Notes: a model not told the origin generated them from the sequence alone. Counted from the first letter of the stretch, positions 47,301 to 59,120 are shown. The stretch: DNA of 60,000 bases from Liolophura sinensis (GCF_032854445.1 NC_088302.1:48392046-48452045); one strand, 5' to 3'. Translations and numbers: made by a program.

Positions 47301-50300
47301 AGCATTCTTTCTTTGATGAGCCTGTATTCTGTAATGACACGTGCACGTTACTGTATTACACTTGTGTAGTTAGACGTGTAACATTTTCAAATATGTTCGG
47401 TGATACGGTCCCTTATTAGGCCTATGCATCTTGTTTTAGTACACTCGTAGGCCTATGTCTGTTTATTACAAATCTTCCCTCATCATTTCTACCTTTTCCT
47501 ATTCTGTGCATAGTACATGTAGCTATTTGAAAATCTGTAGTCCCTGGATCACGAAACGATCTTGGACTTATGTTAAAACTCATTCACTAGATCTGGTATG
47601 TTCTTTCCTTTATTTTAGCTGAAATGTGTTTTACAATCACTTACACAGAATTTACGTTGTCAAGCAATATTTTCACCTTGTTAGGTAAAAACTAACAACT
47701 TTAAAGTCATGTGAAATTTTGACTTAAGTTAAAGAGCTCTTCTTGATCCCAGACCAGGATTGTAAATCCGTGTGCCCTTCGCATTTGCCACTTCAAACAA
47801 GCTCCAGAGTCCCGTCGGAGAGGACTTTAATAAATGACATTTCATTACGATTTCAATCCATCTGGGGATTGCAAACAGAATCATATGGTTACCTGTGTAA
47901 CTATTATTATTATATTCATTGTCTTAAAAGCAGGAGCCCCTCACCAATGCGATCGCTGTGAGTTCAGCTCATGCTGGTTTCCTCTCCGGCCGTACATAAG
48001 AAGGTCTGACAGGAACCTGCGGATGGTTTTGGGTTTCACCCGGGCTCTGCCCGGTTTTCTGCCACCACAATGCTGAGCGCCGTCGTATGAATGAAATATT
48101 TTTGAGTACGGCGTAAAACACCGATGAGATAAATAAATAAAAAAAAAAATAAGTAAATTAATACATAAACAATAAATAAATAAAGAAAATCATCACCGGA
48201 GCCTCCGTGGCCGAGTGGTTAGCATTCCAGAAAGAGTGCATTAGTGAGAGACTCGTGTTATTGCTTTCTCTCCGGTTGTGTGCGGGAATGTCAGACAGCA
48301 ATCTGCGGAAGGTGCCCCGTTGTCCCACCTTAATGCTGGCATCCGTGGTACAAGTAAAATAGCCTTGAGTGCGGCGTAATGAACCAATCACATAAATAAA
48401 TAAATAGAATCATTACTGCATAATTTGTCGCTCTCCAATTTTGAAACATGTAAGGAAGAGCACAAGTGTTCTTAAATATCCAATTGTCACTTATCCAGGA
48501 AACTCGCTTCAATCCACGCATATTGAGGGTGTATTATCCATTGTTTTATTGTTTAGTGCGTTTTTCAATGGCGATATCTTATAAAGGTGGAGGACTCGGG
48601 TTTGCCGAGGAAAACAATTGACCTGTGATCAATCACTGAACAACTTTACAACGCGCGATTTACAAACTTGCACTCAATATTGAAGGAAGAGCGTTATACT
48701 GCGCAAACGGTAAGGTAATACGGAGCCGGCATGTTTTTATAATCCCGTGAGGAGATGCTAGCCTGAAGTAAGACCTTGATTGTAGCACAAGGTTAAGAAT
48801 GCTACAATGTATCAGTTTCTATTGCAACGTCATACTGACTCCATTGTGACGTCATTATCATGAGCTGGCATAAAGTTATGTCACATTAATACTATGGCGT
48901 CAAAGACTTGATCGGATGCTCCATACGCTTGACCAATGAAAATGGACAGACATTACCTGTCAAAGATCGGGACATCGTGATATTTACTACTGGTTTTTAC
49001 AGAATGAAACTCCAGTACAAATCATTGTTTTAATCATTTTCTTCTTGAAAATGATTGAAACAAAAAAAAAAAAACCAAAAAAAAAACCCCTTGTCCCCTT
49101 GTCATTTATTGGAGTTGCAAGTAAATGGTACACTACTTTGTGAAGCTCATCAGTGGGAAAAGCAATATTGCAAAAAGAATGTCATAAATCAACTGCACAA
49201 ATTTATCTGGAAATCTTTGGAAAAGTTTGGAACGATAACTGAGTAAAACACACACAAAAAATACCTCGGGGTGTGCTCCTGGTACGCAGATTCTAGATTC
49301 CTGTCAGTGGATTTCCGGATTTTAAAGCGATTGAAATCTACATACAGTTTCTTCATTGTCATATCATTACAGTTACTTACCCAGAGCCTGCTCTTGACGT
49401 CTTGCCATGTCTGCCTCTTGTTTTGCAATTTGCCCCAGAGATTCTGTCTCCTCCAGCTTTTGCTCTGAAAATGAAACACGATAGTATACACAAATGTAAG
49501 AAATTACTTCCCTCTTTTCCATCTGCTCCATACTATAGATAGAGCTTGGATACCAATATTGTGTGACGCTGTTGTTCTTGACTAATACGTCATCGTTTGA
49601 TAACCATACACGCCATGACAAAAGGATTACAGAACAGATCCCCACTCCCCACAAAACCACCACAATGTTGTTCACATTGTATAAAAGCGAAATTATGCAT
49701 GGAAACAATGTTCGAATTAATATTTAGACGACACAAATGTTCTTTAAATTTTAAAAGTTGAAAAAGCAACATTTCTGAGGAGAATCGGCGCTAAAGTAAC
49801 ACACAAAAGTAATATTTTGTAGTTAAACTTTGAACTTGATATATGTCATGACACTTGAATAGGTTCAGCTACATTAAGAGAAAGTTTAATTTATAAGCCA
49901 GCTTTCTTCCAAAAAGTCATCTTATTTATGCAGAGGCTAAAACTTTAAGTGTTTTCTTTCATTCATTATGATATTCACGTAAAAATAAAAATAAGTGATA
50001 GCTGGTTTACAAGCAGAAAAAAAGGCAAGTTATGTTTTCCTAAGAGGTCGTGTGAAACTGACAAATTAGCCAGTCAGAAAAACAACGACTTGACGCAGCG
50101 TCTTTTTAGGAGCTTGTCACGATCGCCTTGCTTTGATTGCAAAGCGTGGAGACAACGTGCCTGGGTGTCACCGTTTCTGGGTTATTAATCCGCATAAACA
50201 CAGGTGCCAGCTTTCTAAAGGAAGCATCAGTCTATTTACTTCTTTATTGTAACAAACACGCTGAAGAACGATTCAACTGTCATTTACATGTGCTAAGGCA

Positions 50301-52007
50301 TTTGTGTATTTACTTAGCCCGTTTCCTAGTCCCTCGAGTGATGAGATCTGTTTTTCCTGAACAGCCTTTTCAGCCCGAGCAGCGTCTATAGCTACCTCTG
50401 AAAGTGAGAGGAAGTCATTTCAGTATAATATCCACACTGGGAAAGTATTTAGCTCTGTTATGCAATAGTAAATTTGCTTGCTTCACCTCACATATTCCCT
50501 TCAGAGAAAACGAACACTCTTGATAGTAATTCAAATGCTTTAATGCAATTTCCGTTATTTACTTGTAACAGAGCTTTTACAGGGTAAACGTGTATATACG
50601 TGCTTTCATACACCAATGCATCCTTCTTGTTAATGACAAATAAACCCATTTCTTCTTAAGGAGACCCTATTCTGCTGAATGAGGCGCTGTTTCAGCCACC
50701 AAGGCTCTATTCGGCTCAGAAAAGCCCTGTTCAGCTCAACAAGGATCTGCTCAGCTCAATAAGGCCGTTTTCGGCTACATGCCATGTCTTGCTCAACAAT
50801 GCCTTGTTCGCTCCAATAAAGCCTTATTCATCTCAACGAGGCCCTGGGGTCACTTTCACTTTCTGGGGAACCCTTAATACAATGTTGTTCATGAAAAAGT
50901 TACGAGAAATGGACTTATGTGAAACAAGGTCAAAATATTGCTTGACAATGTAAATTCTGGTTAGATTAGTGTAGAACCAATTTCAGGTTATATAACAGAA
51001 TGGAACATACCAAATTTAATGATTAAATATTGGATTAAAGTCTAAGATCGCTTCGTGATACCGAGACCAGTGATTACCTATGGCTTTGTTATGCTCAATG
51101 TCTGTATATGCGTTTGAAATCGTCTCGTCCACGTCGGCGAAAGGGTTAAAGTCGTCTGTAACAGTAATGAGATTTTATTACTAATTGACTAAATCCTATC
51201 CCTGGTACAGTGGATATATATGCTAAGTTCTATCCCTCTACTTTTTGGCTGAGTGAAGGGAAGGTAGCGTATACTAAATTCACTGAAATATCCTCGTGTT
51301 TGTAGGATTCGGCTGAGAGTTGTTGTCTTCAAAAATTAAGAGAATAAAATTTAAATGAAAAATGCTGTACATAAGAATAACCAACGAGGAACTGGTAAAA
51401 CTGTATCGCCTGTATCAAGACGGTCCAAAGCCGTGAACTCATTTGTTCTGTTGTTTATTACGTCATAATTATCGGTGCACGTATGCTCATAAAACATATA
51501 TATGAAGTACACACGCGCTGCAACGTCATAAAAGAAAACGATGCGTTCTACTGTCATTTGGACCGTCTGTGTGGCTCGTTCTCGAATCTCCCATTGTCCG
51601 TGTTGTGGTTGAAGAGTGATGCGGTTCTACATCGTACATACATGTTGCTCAACTCGCGGAAAAAACTTGTCTCTGATAATAATTAAAAGTAATCCCATTG
51701 CTTACTAAGATATGGAGAAGGTAAATTACAAATGAATTATTCATTCTAGCCTACCATAGGCGGCGGCCCTTTCTCGTCTGTTTGCCGACACGGGAACGAT
51801 CAGGATGGATGGCTGTAAGACGTCGACATCGTTTGTGTTCCAGGAACGCTTTGTCTGCTTGCGGTGTCTGGTAAGGAATTGGTGAACAGAATGTCGTCCG
51901 TCATACTTCAAATCTGAACTGGTTTTGTCTTTTGTCGTGGAACCGCAGATACTAGATATAATGTAGGCACAGAAGAATGTGCATATCAAATTCGACAAGT
52001 GAGGCAT
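44303..52007 (-). CDS. Single-pass membrane protein with coiled coil and EGF-like domain
   Basis: Seven minus-strand exons: 52007-51755, 51155-51078, 50397-50314, 49464-49381, 47328-47170, 45125-44985, 44457-44303. All six introns are phase 1. The product has 317 residues. Residues 1-22 are a signal peptide (ICTFFCAYIISSICGS). A basic linker rich in K/R follows, then from about 100 to 219 a Glu/Lys/Gln/Ala-rich coiled coil (EEVAIDAARAEKAVQEKQ-like, ARQLSEETARRVAAEAENQK). Residues 226-258 are one EGF-like domain with the six-Cys pattern C-x4-C-x5-C-x9-C-x-C-x8-C, including CINGGVC and CPNDFSGLTC. A hydrophobic helix (285-311) and a short QCCIWRR tail complete it. This predicts a type I surface protein, probably oligomerising through the coiled coil. 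I do not recognise the architecture as a named family. All joints agree in phase, with canonical borders. Confidence 0.85.
45165..45740. repeat. 61-bp tandem repeat in intron 5 of the EGF gene
   Basis: Units of CGCTACAGTCATACGGGATA, TTACGTGTAAGATACATGTA, CATACGACAGATAGCGTGACA type. The right-hand copies are exactly 61 bp apart (45601, 45662, 45723); the left-hand ones are progressively diverged. Weak relatives reappear at 46660-46990. Confidence 0.88.
45815..46020 (+). mobile_element. SINE-like element, body of the second type
   Basis: CGGCCCGGTGTCAGTATTAT, CATGTCGGGTGCCG, GACAGCACTATAAATATGCC and a GCGTTAAACACCGATCAAAG end. I recall this body from invertebrate SINEs with tRNA heads. Here the head is missing and the repeat array precedes it. 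Confidence 0.55.
46660..46990. repeat. Diverged tandem repeat, about 60 bp
   Basis: GACACGGTACAA(G/A)..., ACTGGATAC... and GTAACAA motifs recur at roughly 60-bp spacing. It is related to the 61-bp array at 45165-45740. Confidence 0.6.
47541..47757. mobile_element. Hairpin MITE family A, copy 3
   Basis: TCCCTGGATCACGAAACGATC on the left against GAGCTCTTCTTGATCCCAGAC on the right, inverted, with ACGTTGTCAAGCAATATTTT in the centre. It lies in intron 4 of the EGF/coiled-coil gene. Confidence 0.72.
47957..48140 (+). mobile_element. SINE copy, plus orientation
   Basis: TGAGTTCAGCTCATGCTGG, CACCCGGGCTCTGCCCGG, GAGTACGGCGTAAAACACCG, then (AAAT)n. The tRNA-like head is missing. Confidence 0.9.
48199..48405 (+). 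mobile_element. SINE copy with intact tRNA-like head
   Basis: It starts GGAGCCTCCGTGGCCGAGTG with an A-box-like TGGCCGAGTGG, as in class II (Leu/Ser) tRNAs. It continues through a diverged core with CCTTAATGCTGGCATCCGTGG and TTGAGTGCGGCGTAATGAAC to an (AAAT)n tail. It shows which end of the family is 5'. Confidence 0.85.
48410..49380. other. Intron 4 of the EGF gene, unassigned part
   Basis: A TGACGTCA occurs near 48855 and an A/C homopolymer run at 49062-49095. No further exon or repeat was recognised. Confidence 0.35.
50640..50848. repeat. Minisatellite of about 25 bp in intron 2 of the EGF gene
   Basis: Imperfect units around TTCGGCTCAGAAAAGCCCTG / TTCAGCTCAACAAGGATCTG, eight or so copies, running up to the MITE at about 50840. 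Confidence 0.8.
50839..51070. mobile_element. Hairpin MITE family A, copy 4
   Basis: The left end AGGCCCTGGGGTCACTTTC and the right end GATCGCTTCGTGATACCGAG are inverted relatives. The centre has AGGTCAAAATATTGCTTGAC. The right end is 7 bp from exon 2 of the EGF/coiled-coil gene (51078). Confidence 0.75.
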
Positions 52008-52103
52008 GATTCTCTGTCACATTGGACTTGTATAGATTGACTGTTAAGGCGCCTTTGTTTTCGTCCAGTCAGCGTCGCTCGCTGCATGCTTGAGGTTAGA
52101 GTG

Positions 52104-52111
52104 TGACGTCA
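52104..52111. promoter_or_regulatory. Perfect CRE upstream of the EGF/coiled-coil gene
   Basis: TGACGTCA, the palindromic CREB/ATF site, lies 97 bp upstream of the start codon. The octamer also occurs at several non-promoter places in this window, so its function here is an inference from position. Confidence 0.35.
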
Positions 52112-53272
52112 GACTATACTGACGTTTGTGACACAGTTTTCGGAACGTTCTCTGTAATCATAGGTTATTTTGACGTTCTTAAATTTTTGGTCTGTAACTA
52201 AGTCATCAAAGTAAATATATTGTGACAATTTTCTGTATTTTGGGTACATGTATGCATTTTGTAACTTATGTTTGGCTAGAAATGAAGGGCAAAATATCAT
52301 TATTTGGGGTATTGTTTCCTCAAAACGCAGTGGGCTGTTCACCTTTAATTTTGCAACCTCGTGACGGGAAAATTACCATGAATTCTTCATCTGGATGTCA
52401 AGAACGTCACAAAAATCTTCTACTTTCATTTAAAACTTGAATGACAGCCACCTCCATTGATGTCGCTACACTCCAAAAACAGAGAAAAATGAGGGATGGA
52501 CATTTTCCGTACAACGTGATGCTGGGAAACGTTACAAATTTGTTTTAACAGTGCTTAATGAATTATTTTGACAGAGAATAATTTCATAATCGTATAGACT
52601 AAAAGAAGAAATTTACTGTTTATTAACAGTAATTTCTGTGAAAACTAAAACCCTGTAGTTTAGAGTTTTGGTTAATTGGATTATTTTTATTTTTTATTCT
52701 CCAAAGAGAAATGTAAAATGTTTATGATTAGCTTCTCCACTTAAACACAGTAACCACTTGGTGATAATTATGTTAGATTTTTTTGTATTTTTGTCTCGTT
52801 TGTGTATTAACTCATAACTTATGTGTAACCAGTAGCAAACCGCCCAAATTTATGGAAAGTCTACACTTTGTTCAACGCGCCAGCTTGTCTTTCTTTCATT
52901 TTGTCGTTGTGATGATCATCGTTGGTCATAAATTTCTGTTGATGACAGTACAAATAAATAAACTAATGCAAAGTATTCACATATTCTAGACCATTTTATG
53001 ACTGCAGGATCACTACATCAAAAAGTTTACAAATCAGTGACGATTTCGTAACAAGTTCTTAGAAACGACAGATAGAGCTGAGCGCATGCTATGGAGTTAA
53101 CCAAGACCAGTAGCGCTACACCGATACGAGGAGCCTGGGCCAGCGTGAAAACCTCATTTAGCCTGTCGATGTGAGGATCTTATCAAAACTAACCCACTGT
53201 TTTCGCTTGATTAGTTCTTCTCGCCTACAGTCCGCGAGTCACTCGAGTGGAATAACCGAAGTATTTAACTAG
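52112..53272. other. Sequence without supported gene
   Basis: AT-rich. Near 53090-53200 both strands carry open, GC-richer frames (a plus-strand one from ATG at 53092, a minus-strand hydrophobic one), but neither has a consistent pair of borders. Confidence 0.3.
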
Positions 53273-53576
53273 ATTTGTTTGATCAAGCTATTAAGACCAT
53301 CGAAGAACTCTCAAAGGCCATTGCTTTGGGAGTGTTTGACACATTCCCGAGAAATGTTGCACTTCTTCAGGAGTGCCGCCAAGATGGTTAATAGTATTTG
53401 ACGTTTTAAGTGGAATTGATCAAACTGGAAAGCTGTCTATCGAGTTTTAATTTATTTTCCTTGGTCCATTAACCATATATTGGTATAGGGAAGAATTTGA
53501 CAGAATCGATAAGCTGAAGGCGTTGTACTGCGTGTATCAGCGCTGTTTGAAACTGGTCACACAGATACAGAGATAG
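53273..53576 (+). CDS. Two candidate exons of an unknown helical protein
   Basis: Segment 53273-53386 encodes, after two bases, LFDQAIKTIEELSKAIALGV and continues to LLQECRQD. It is followed by G/GTTAAT. Segment 53494-53576, after GGGAAG, encodes FDRIDKLKALYCVYQRCLK and stops at TAG. Phase 1 to phase 1 joining gives a Glu at the junction. Composition and heptad-like spacing suggest an amphipathic helical C-terminus. The upstream acceptor (TTTAACTAG) and the donor are both weak, all frames are closed just upstream, and no start exon was found. It could be a gene fragment or pseudogene. I do not recognise the family. Confidence 0.4.
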
Positions 53577-55105
53577 GTTCACCTAGATATTAAACTGCAA
53601 CAAGAACTAGTCGCTTTTATTAATGTCGACATTGTGACACAATTCTTTATTTCTATCACCATATAGGAAATAATATAAATCATATCGGTACATATTTATT
53701 CTTTATTTCTATTGATGTTATACATAATATTTTAATTTGTTTTAACTGGGTGTAAGCTCACACCACAAAGTAAAAGCAGTTATTTTCATAAATGATCACC
53801 CAACAGTGTTGTTTTTTTTACCTCAGTCAAGGGTTTTTAGATCAGTATTTTATGACAAAATCAAATTCAGCTCCCCAGCTTGATAATAAGGTCTTGATGA
53901 TAAAAAGGCCACTTCATGTATGACTACCTGAAACACAAACAGATTCATTTTTATCTACAGCAGATACTAGCTTTGTCTTTTGACCAGTTCACAAAGCGAA
54001 CATTGAGGTCCGCACACTAGTAACTACCATACATTATGTTATACTTTCAGGACTGGTTGCCATGGTAGTAACGCAAACACTTTGCGAAATTGGTCTCGCC
54101 ATGTGGATATGTTCAGTATCAACATGGATGAAACAGTGCTCTATTCTTTACTGAATGCGAGGTTTTTCTTTCTTCGTGGTCGCTATTAACACATCAGAAT
54201 ACGAAGTAAACAATTTCCTTGATGATCAAGTAGTGTACATCAGCCTAATACTTGCGTGAGCAGTCGAGTGGAAGGTTTAAAACTGTTTAAAACTGGTTAA
54301 CATGGAAACGCCTATTGCTCAACGCATTAAACAGGTAGGATACCTTTGGTGTAAGAACTGGCCGAGCTGGTGCCAGTGTATAATGACAAGACTGGATGTA
54401 ATATCTAGTGTCAATACACTGTTACCAGGTAGGACGCCATATCTGGTATGAGTGTACTTTTATCGGATAAGTCTCTATATACGATCAGAAAAGACGTCCA
54501 GTATCTTCAGCATATAATGCTTCCGTTGGGATTGGTATAGGATGGGTCTGCAGCAAAGACATACTGCCATGAAACAAATACACACGAAAAAAACAAAACA
54601 AAAAAAACAAAAACAAGTCAATTTATCCTTTGAAGCAAATGGTTACAGGGTCTTTGGAGTGAAGTGTGAACTGTCTTTCAAAATCCCCACGTCAAATTTG
54701 ATGTACAGAAATTATCCAAACTGAAAAAGATAATGTCATGAATTGGTATCATTGTTTTATGTGTAATAACATGAATCTCGTAATATTAAAGTAGCCATGG
54801 CGTAGAACTTGGCTAAAAGCAAATTGGCTTTGCTAAAGTATCACGAGTGGTAAACGGCCCTCTTTTTCACACCAACGTTTGGCAAAACGTCAAGTCGTTG
54901 TGTGCACTCTTTGAGCGTTGCTGTTGTTCAGGAATGGTACTTTTCTTGTTTTTGATCGTGGGGCACATATTCTGATTTACACGCGCCCCACAACGGCCAT
55001 TTTGTGTTGTTATTTTACTTACTGGATGTGACTAATCTGACCGTGTGTACACGCCACACCGTTCGCGACTGATTGGTGATCGACCACCACTGCCGTACCT
55101 CTAAT
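53577..55105. other. Mostly unassigned; possible first coding exon at 54302
   Basis: At 54302-54334 the plus strand reads ATG then METPIAQRIKQ, followed by CAG/GTAGGA, which would suit a first coding exon. No continuation was found. An A-rich run lies at 54585-54612. No repeat array was seen. Confidence 0.25.
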
Positions 55106-55107
55106 GG

Positions 55108-55256
55108 ATTTATTTATTTATTTGATTGGTGTTTTATGCCGTACTCAAAAATATTTCACTTATACGATGGCGGCCAGCATTATGGTGGGTGGAAACCGGG
55201 CACAGCCCGAGGGAAACCCACGACCATCCGTAGGTTGTTGACAGACCTTCCCACTT
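55108..55256 (-). mobile_element. SINE copy
   Basis: (ATTT)n, GATTGGTGTTTTATGCCGTAC, then CGGCCAGCATTATGGTGGG and GAGGGAAACCCACGACCATC, in minus orientation and truncated before the head. Confidence 0.92.
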
Positions 55257-58200
55257 AGTTCTTGATGAGTGCATCTGCTCTTAATGAAACATCATTGTAC
55301 ATGTAAATCAACTAGGTTATATTTTATCTTAGCAACGTTTATCTGTTACCTATTTCGTGTAAACAGCGTAGTAATTACCTGTTTCATTTTTTTTCTTGAA
55401 TTTGGATATTTTGTAAATAATCTGGGCCTGCCTGACACTGCTATATAAACACCAGACATGACAGCACCTTTCACTTAATGTCACTCGGGAAACACAGCAA
55501 GATGGTTAAAGCGACTTTTCAGTTAAATATATAGAAATTGATGACCACAAATACTGTTACTACATATTTATGCCTACTGCTGAGAAAATGTACATTACGA
55601 TTCCCACAATTCCTGTGTTGTTCAGTATTCCAAACCTTTCCCAAGGACCGTGATACGGTTATCAATATTATAGAGAAGTTAAGAAAACTTCTTTTCTAGA
55701 CATACCACACCGCATTGACACTCATAATTCTTCAGGCTTCATCAAAGTTGTCATTTTGGCTCTACAACTACTCTGTCTGACAACACGATTTAAACCGTGT
55801 CACAAGAGGCCCATGTCTATGATCTATACGCTTTTTAGGATCGCAAGCAGTCTCCATATATACTAACGCAGCCGCCATATTAGGATATATATGACGTGAC
55901 CACGCGTAGCAAAGGGATGGGCTTTTCAGAGAAATGCTCATTCCTTGCAACATGGAGTGAGCACCACATCGGGTGTCTGTCGACTGAGGGTTTTTTAATT
56001 ACAAATTGGTGGATAATTGGAATGGCACCTCCTTTCTTTTTGACCTATGTCAAAGATGCGCTACTTAACTGTGCTGATACTCTATTTATTTATTTGATCG
56101 AAGTTTTACGTTCTACGGAGGAATATTTCACCTATACGACTGCGAGCAACATTATGCGTTACGAAAATGTCATTACGAAATTTGCATATTTTCAGCAGAA
56201 TATCATCATAATTTCAAAACAAACCTCGAAGTGCCATACTAACATTATTAGAATTCTCTGAATTAGGCAAAATGTGCAAAGTAATTGTCGAAATTTTAGA
56301 TCACTCACGTATGTGTATTTGGCAATCAGACACAATGTCCCTTTAAGTTTTGGATGCGTTATGTGAGCTGCTATACTATCCAGAATAATCCTTTCCTTTC
56401 CGGCAGAAGAACAAGTGTGCTATGGGTTCCAGGTGCTGGTTAAATCTGCTTGGCACAGACGTGGCTCCATAACCAACACATTTTACACCACGTGTTACTC
56501 ACTTTCCACGTCAGTAATTCATTCGAGAACAGATTTTCTGCAAGTCATGTCATTGTCAGGGAAATCTGATCAGCTCATCACTTGCTTATTATCTCGTTAT
56601 AACTACCTTTGAGGTTATCCCTGTCACAGCAGCTGACAGCGTTCACACACCGTTAACACACCGTTCATAATCTGCCAGCGCACGGTGTAATGGCTGGATT
56701 GAGGAGTTGACTGCCACCAATCAGGGCAATCAGGCACAGGACTAACGAACCACATGATCGATATATTAATACGAGACAAAGGCGAAATGGGCTTAAATCT
56801 GATTTATACTGGATTCGATTCACCCGTCCTTTAACCGTAATTAACTATACTAGTATACTGTGGTCTCACATTTTCCGAATCTGCTGGTCAAGTCCAGCTG
56901 TGGTTTGCTGGTTTTTATGTGATATTGGACGTGGCCGAGAAGGTTAAAGATGTCGGTTTCCATGCGACCATGAACAGTGAATGTACAGATTTTTACCCCA
57001 CATTGAACTGAATCGACAATGGCAAAAATCGGCCCTATCATGTGACTGTAATTTTACAGCCAATTTCATAGTTACATAAGCAAGGTGCTTATAAAGCATA
57101 TCATTATCTTTTGTTTTTCGCAGCCAAACTACTGGTAAGATACAAACACGAACATCAATTATACATCAACATCAATCTAAACTTTCAGCTAAAATTAGAT
57201 GATAGGTCAATACTGTAATCCTGCAGCAGATTCTTGCATTTGTACATTATTTTTGTACATCTACTCTATTTGTCATTGCAAAGTATTTAATTTACTTTGC
57301 CACAAACTAAAGAAACTATATTTTGTAGATATACCGAGGTTCTATATAGTTACAATGTATGGTATAAAGCCGACCAGAATAGGCCTACCTTCTCAACCGA
57401 AACGTGTATTGCTTTCTGTGAAATCAATTGCTAGACTGGTGTCCTTGCAATAAAGTTGGAATCAATCTTATTCGCGTTTTAATGGAGAATGAAGACTGTC
57501 ACTTATAATTAAATGTCAGTCTTAGGGTATACGCATCATTTTCTTTTGTGGAAAGGAACAAACTCTAGGCAATGAAACACCTGTGGACCCGATAGTTATA
57601 AATAATCTGGAGTTCGATTGCTGGGTGGAACATGGGCAAATAGAATATTATAGGCCATAGACTAACTGCAGTTTGAAACTTACGTATACAGTAATTGTCA
57701 TTGCAACGGTATTTGTTTATCTGATTGATGTACTCAAGGGAACCAGAACAGATGGAGTAAAACCACCGACCACTGGTATATGGTTGACAAACCTGCCGAC
57801 TTAAATCCGTAGTCGAAGCAAACAGAGCTGTATTCGAACAAGCGACCTCATTGGTTGCGACTATAGCGATTGGTACAGCAGCTTACTTATAACCTCTATG
57901 CTTGTCCGAATCACTAATACATGTTCCACACATGATCACGAAGCGGTTCGCACCGGTAAAGCTCCACACAGCAGAACAGTTATCTTTGCTTTGTTTTATT
58001 TTTGTGTTTGAGGTGGAATTTTTCCATCATGCTTAGAACGGAACCACGGCGCAATTAATTGGGCGTGGACGTGCCAGTATTTGCCGGGGTTTATGGTAAT
58101 GGGTGTTTACCGTGGAAGACAGCTACAAGAGCGCACATGCCGCGGTTACCATTAAAATAACACTTTGTTTAGATAACGATATTGGCTTTTTATGCCATCC

Positions 58201-58860
58201 CAAATCCAGTCAATGTCGTATTGGAAATTAATTTTGAAGCCCGACAAGAAACGCCGTCCATGAGCGTGAAAGTTCGTTGGACGCATGATACGTGAAGAGA
58301 ATAAACAATTAACGCTGGCTTCTGAGATGAGACGATATTGCCAGCATTGCAGTAGAAAATATCCCTGGAAATAATATCAAAAAGATAGAACACAAATATT
58401 AAAAAAAAGAAAAAATGAAAAAGCGCGTTGAGAAATGTTGACAGACGCCAAGTATCTAATATTGGACTGTCGTAATTAGGTTAGTTTTCTAGAAGATATT
58501 AATCTTGTTACACTGACTGGGCGTGCGTGTTCGTCTAATCAGTACTCCCGAATGTCATCCGGCTTTTGTTGCTATTTTTTGACTTCAAGATTGTATGATT
58601 GATTCCACAGCAGAACAAATGATTCATTCATTTTACACACTGATTTATTTTATTAGAATGCTACTTATCACGTGGTGGTTGTTACGTTTGTTGAGTAACA
58701 TGATACGGCGAGAATTGCATAACGATCATTTTTTCGCATGCGCAATAACTTTATTTCATCATTTTTCGTGAATATTGAGCGACTCTCTACAGAGAGTAAA
58801 CTAACATCAATACGACACAGGATTATGTTCAGCCTCTTTCTAAACATGACTATCGGTTTG
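55257..58860. other. Gene-poor sequence with SINE remnants
   Basis: SINE tail-side remnants lie at 56080-56155 (TTACGTTCTACGGAGGAATA) and 57715-57890 (with a GTATTCGAACAAGCGACC head-like block), both minus. A TATATAAAC at 55442-55450 could be a TATA box, but only a 10-codon frame follows. After a good acceptor-like CCTTTCCGGCAG at 56406 a frame stays open to 56612, without a recognisable domain. No gene can be supported. Confidence 0.35.
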
Positions 58861-58861
58861 A

Positions 58862-59120
58862 TATTTATTTATTTATTTCTATTTAATTGGTATTTTTCAT
58901 GTTCATTTATACGACGGCGGCCAGCATTATGGTGGGAGAAAACCGGGCCGAAAACGCACAAGCATCCGCAGGTTTGCTGGAAGACCTGTCCCTGAACGAC
59001 AGAACAGCAAACCAGCAGGAACTAGACGTGAACTCACTGCGGCCGCATTGGTGAGATGTTCCTGAGTAAGTGCGCCGCGTTTCCAGGTTAACAACTCAGC
59101 TACGGAGGTCTCCCTGTGGG
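58862..59120 (-). mobile_element. Full-length SINE with tRNA-like head
   Basis: Minus orientation: the tail complement (ATTT)n is at 58862-58875, the core with CGGCGGCCAGCATTATGGTG follows, and at the other end is GCTACGGAGGTCTCC, the reverse complement of a tRNA-like start (GGAGACCTCCGTAGC). With the copy at 48199 it defines a family length of about 210-260 bp. Confidence 0.88.

Noticed and set aside
55442-55540. TATA box followed by a short gene
   Set aside because: TATATAAAC is present, but the first ATG gives only ten codons and no acceptor continues it.
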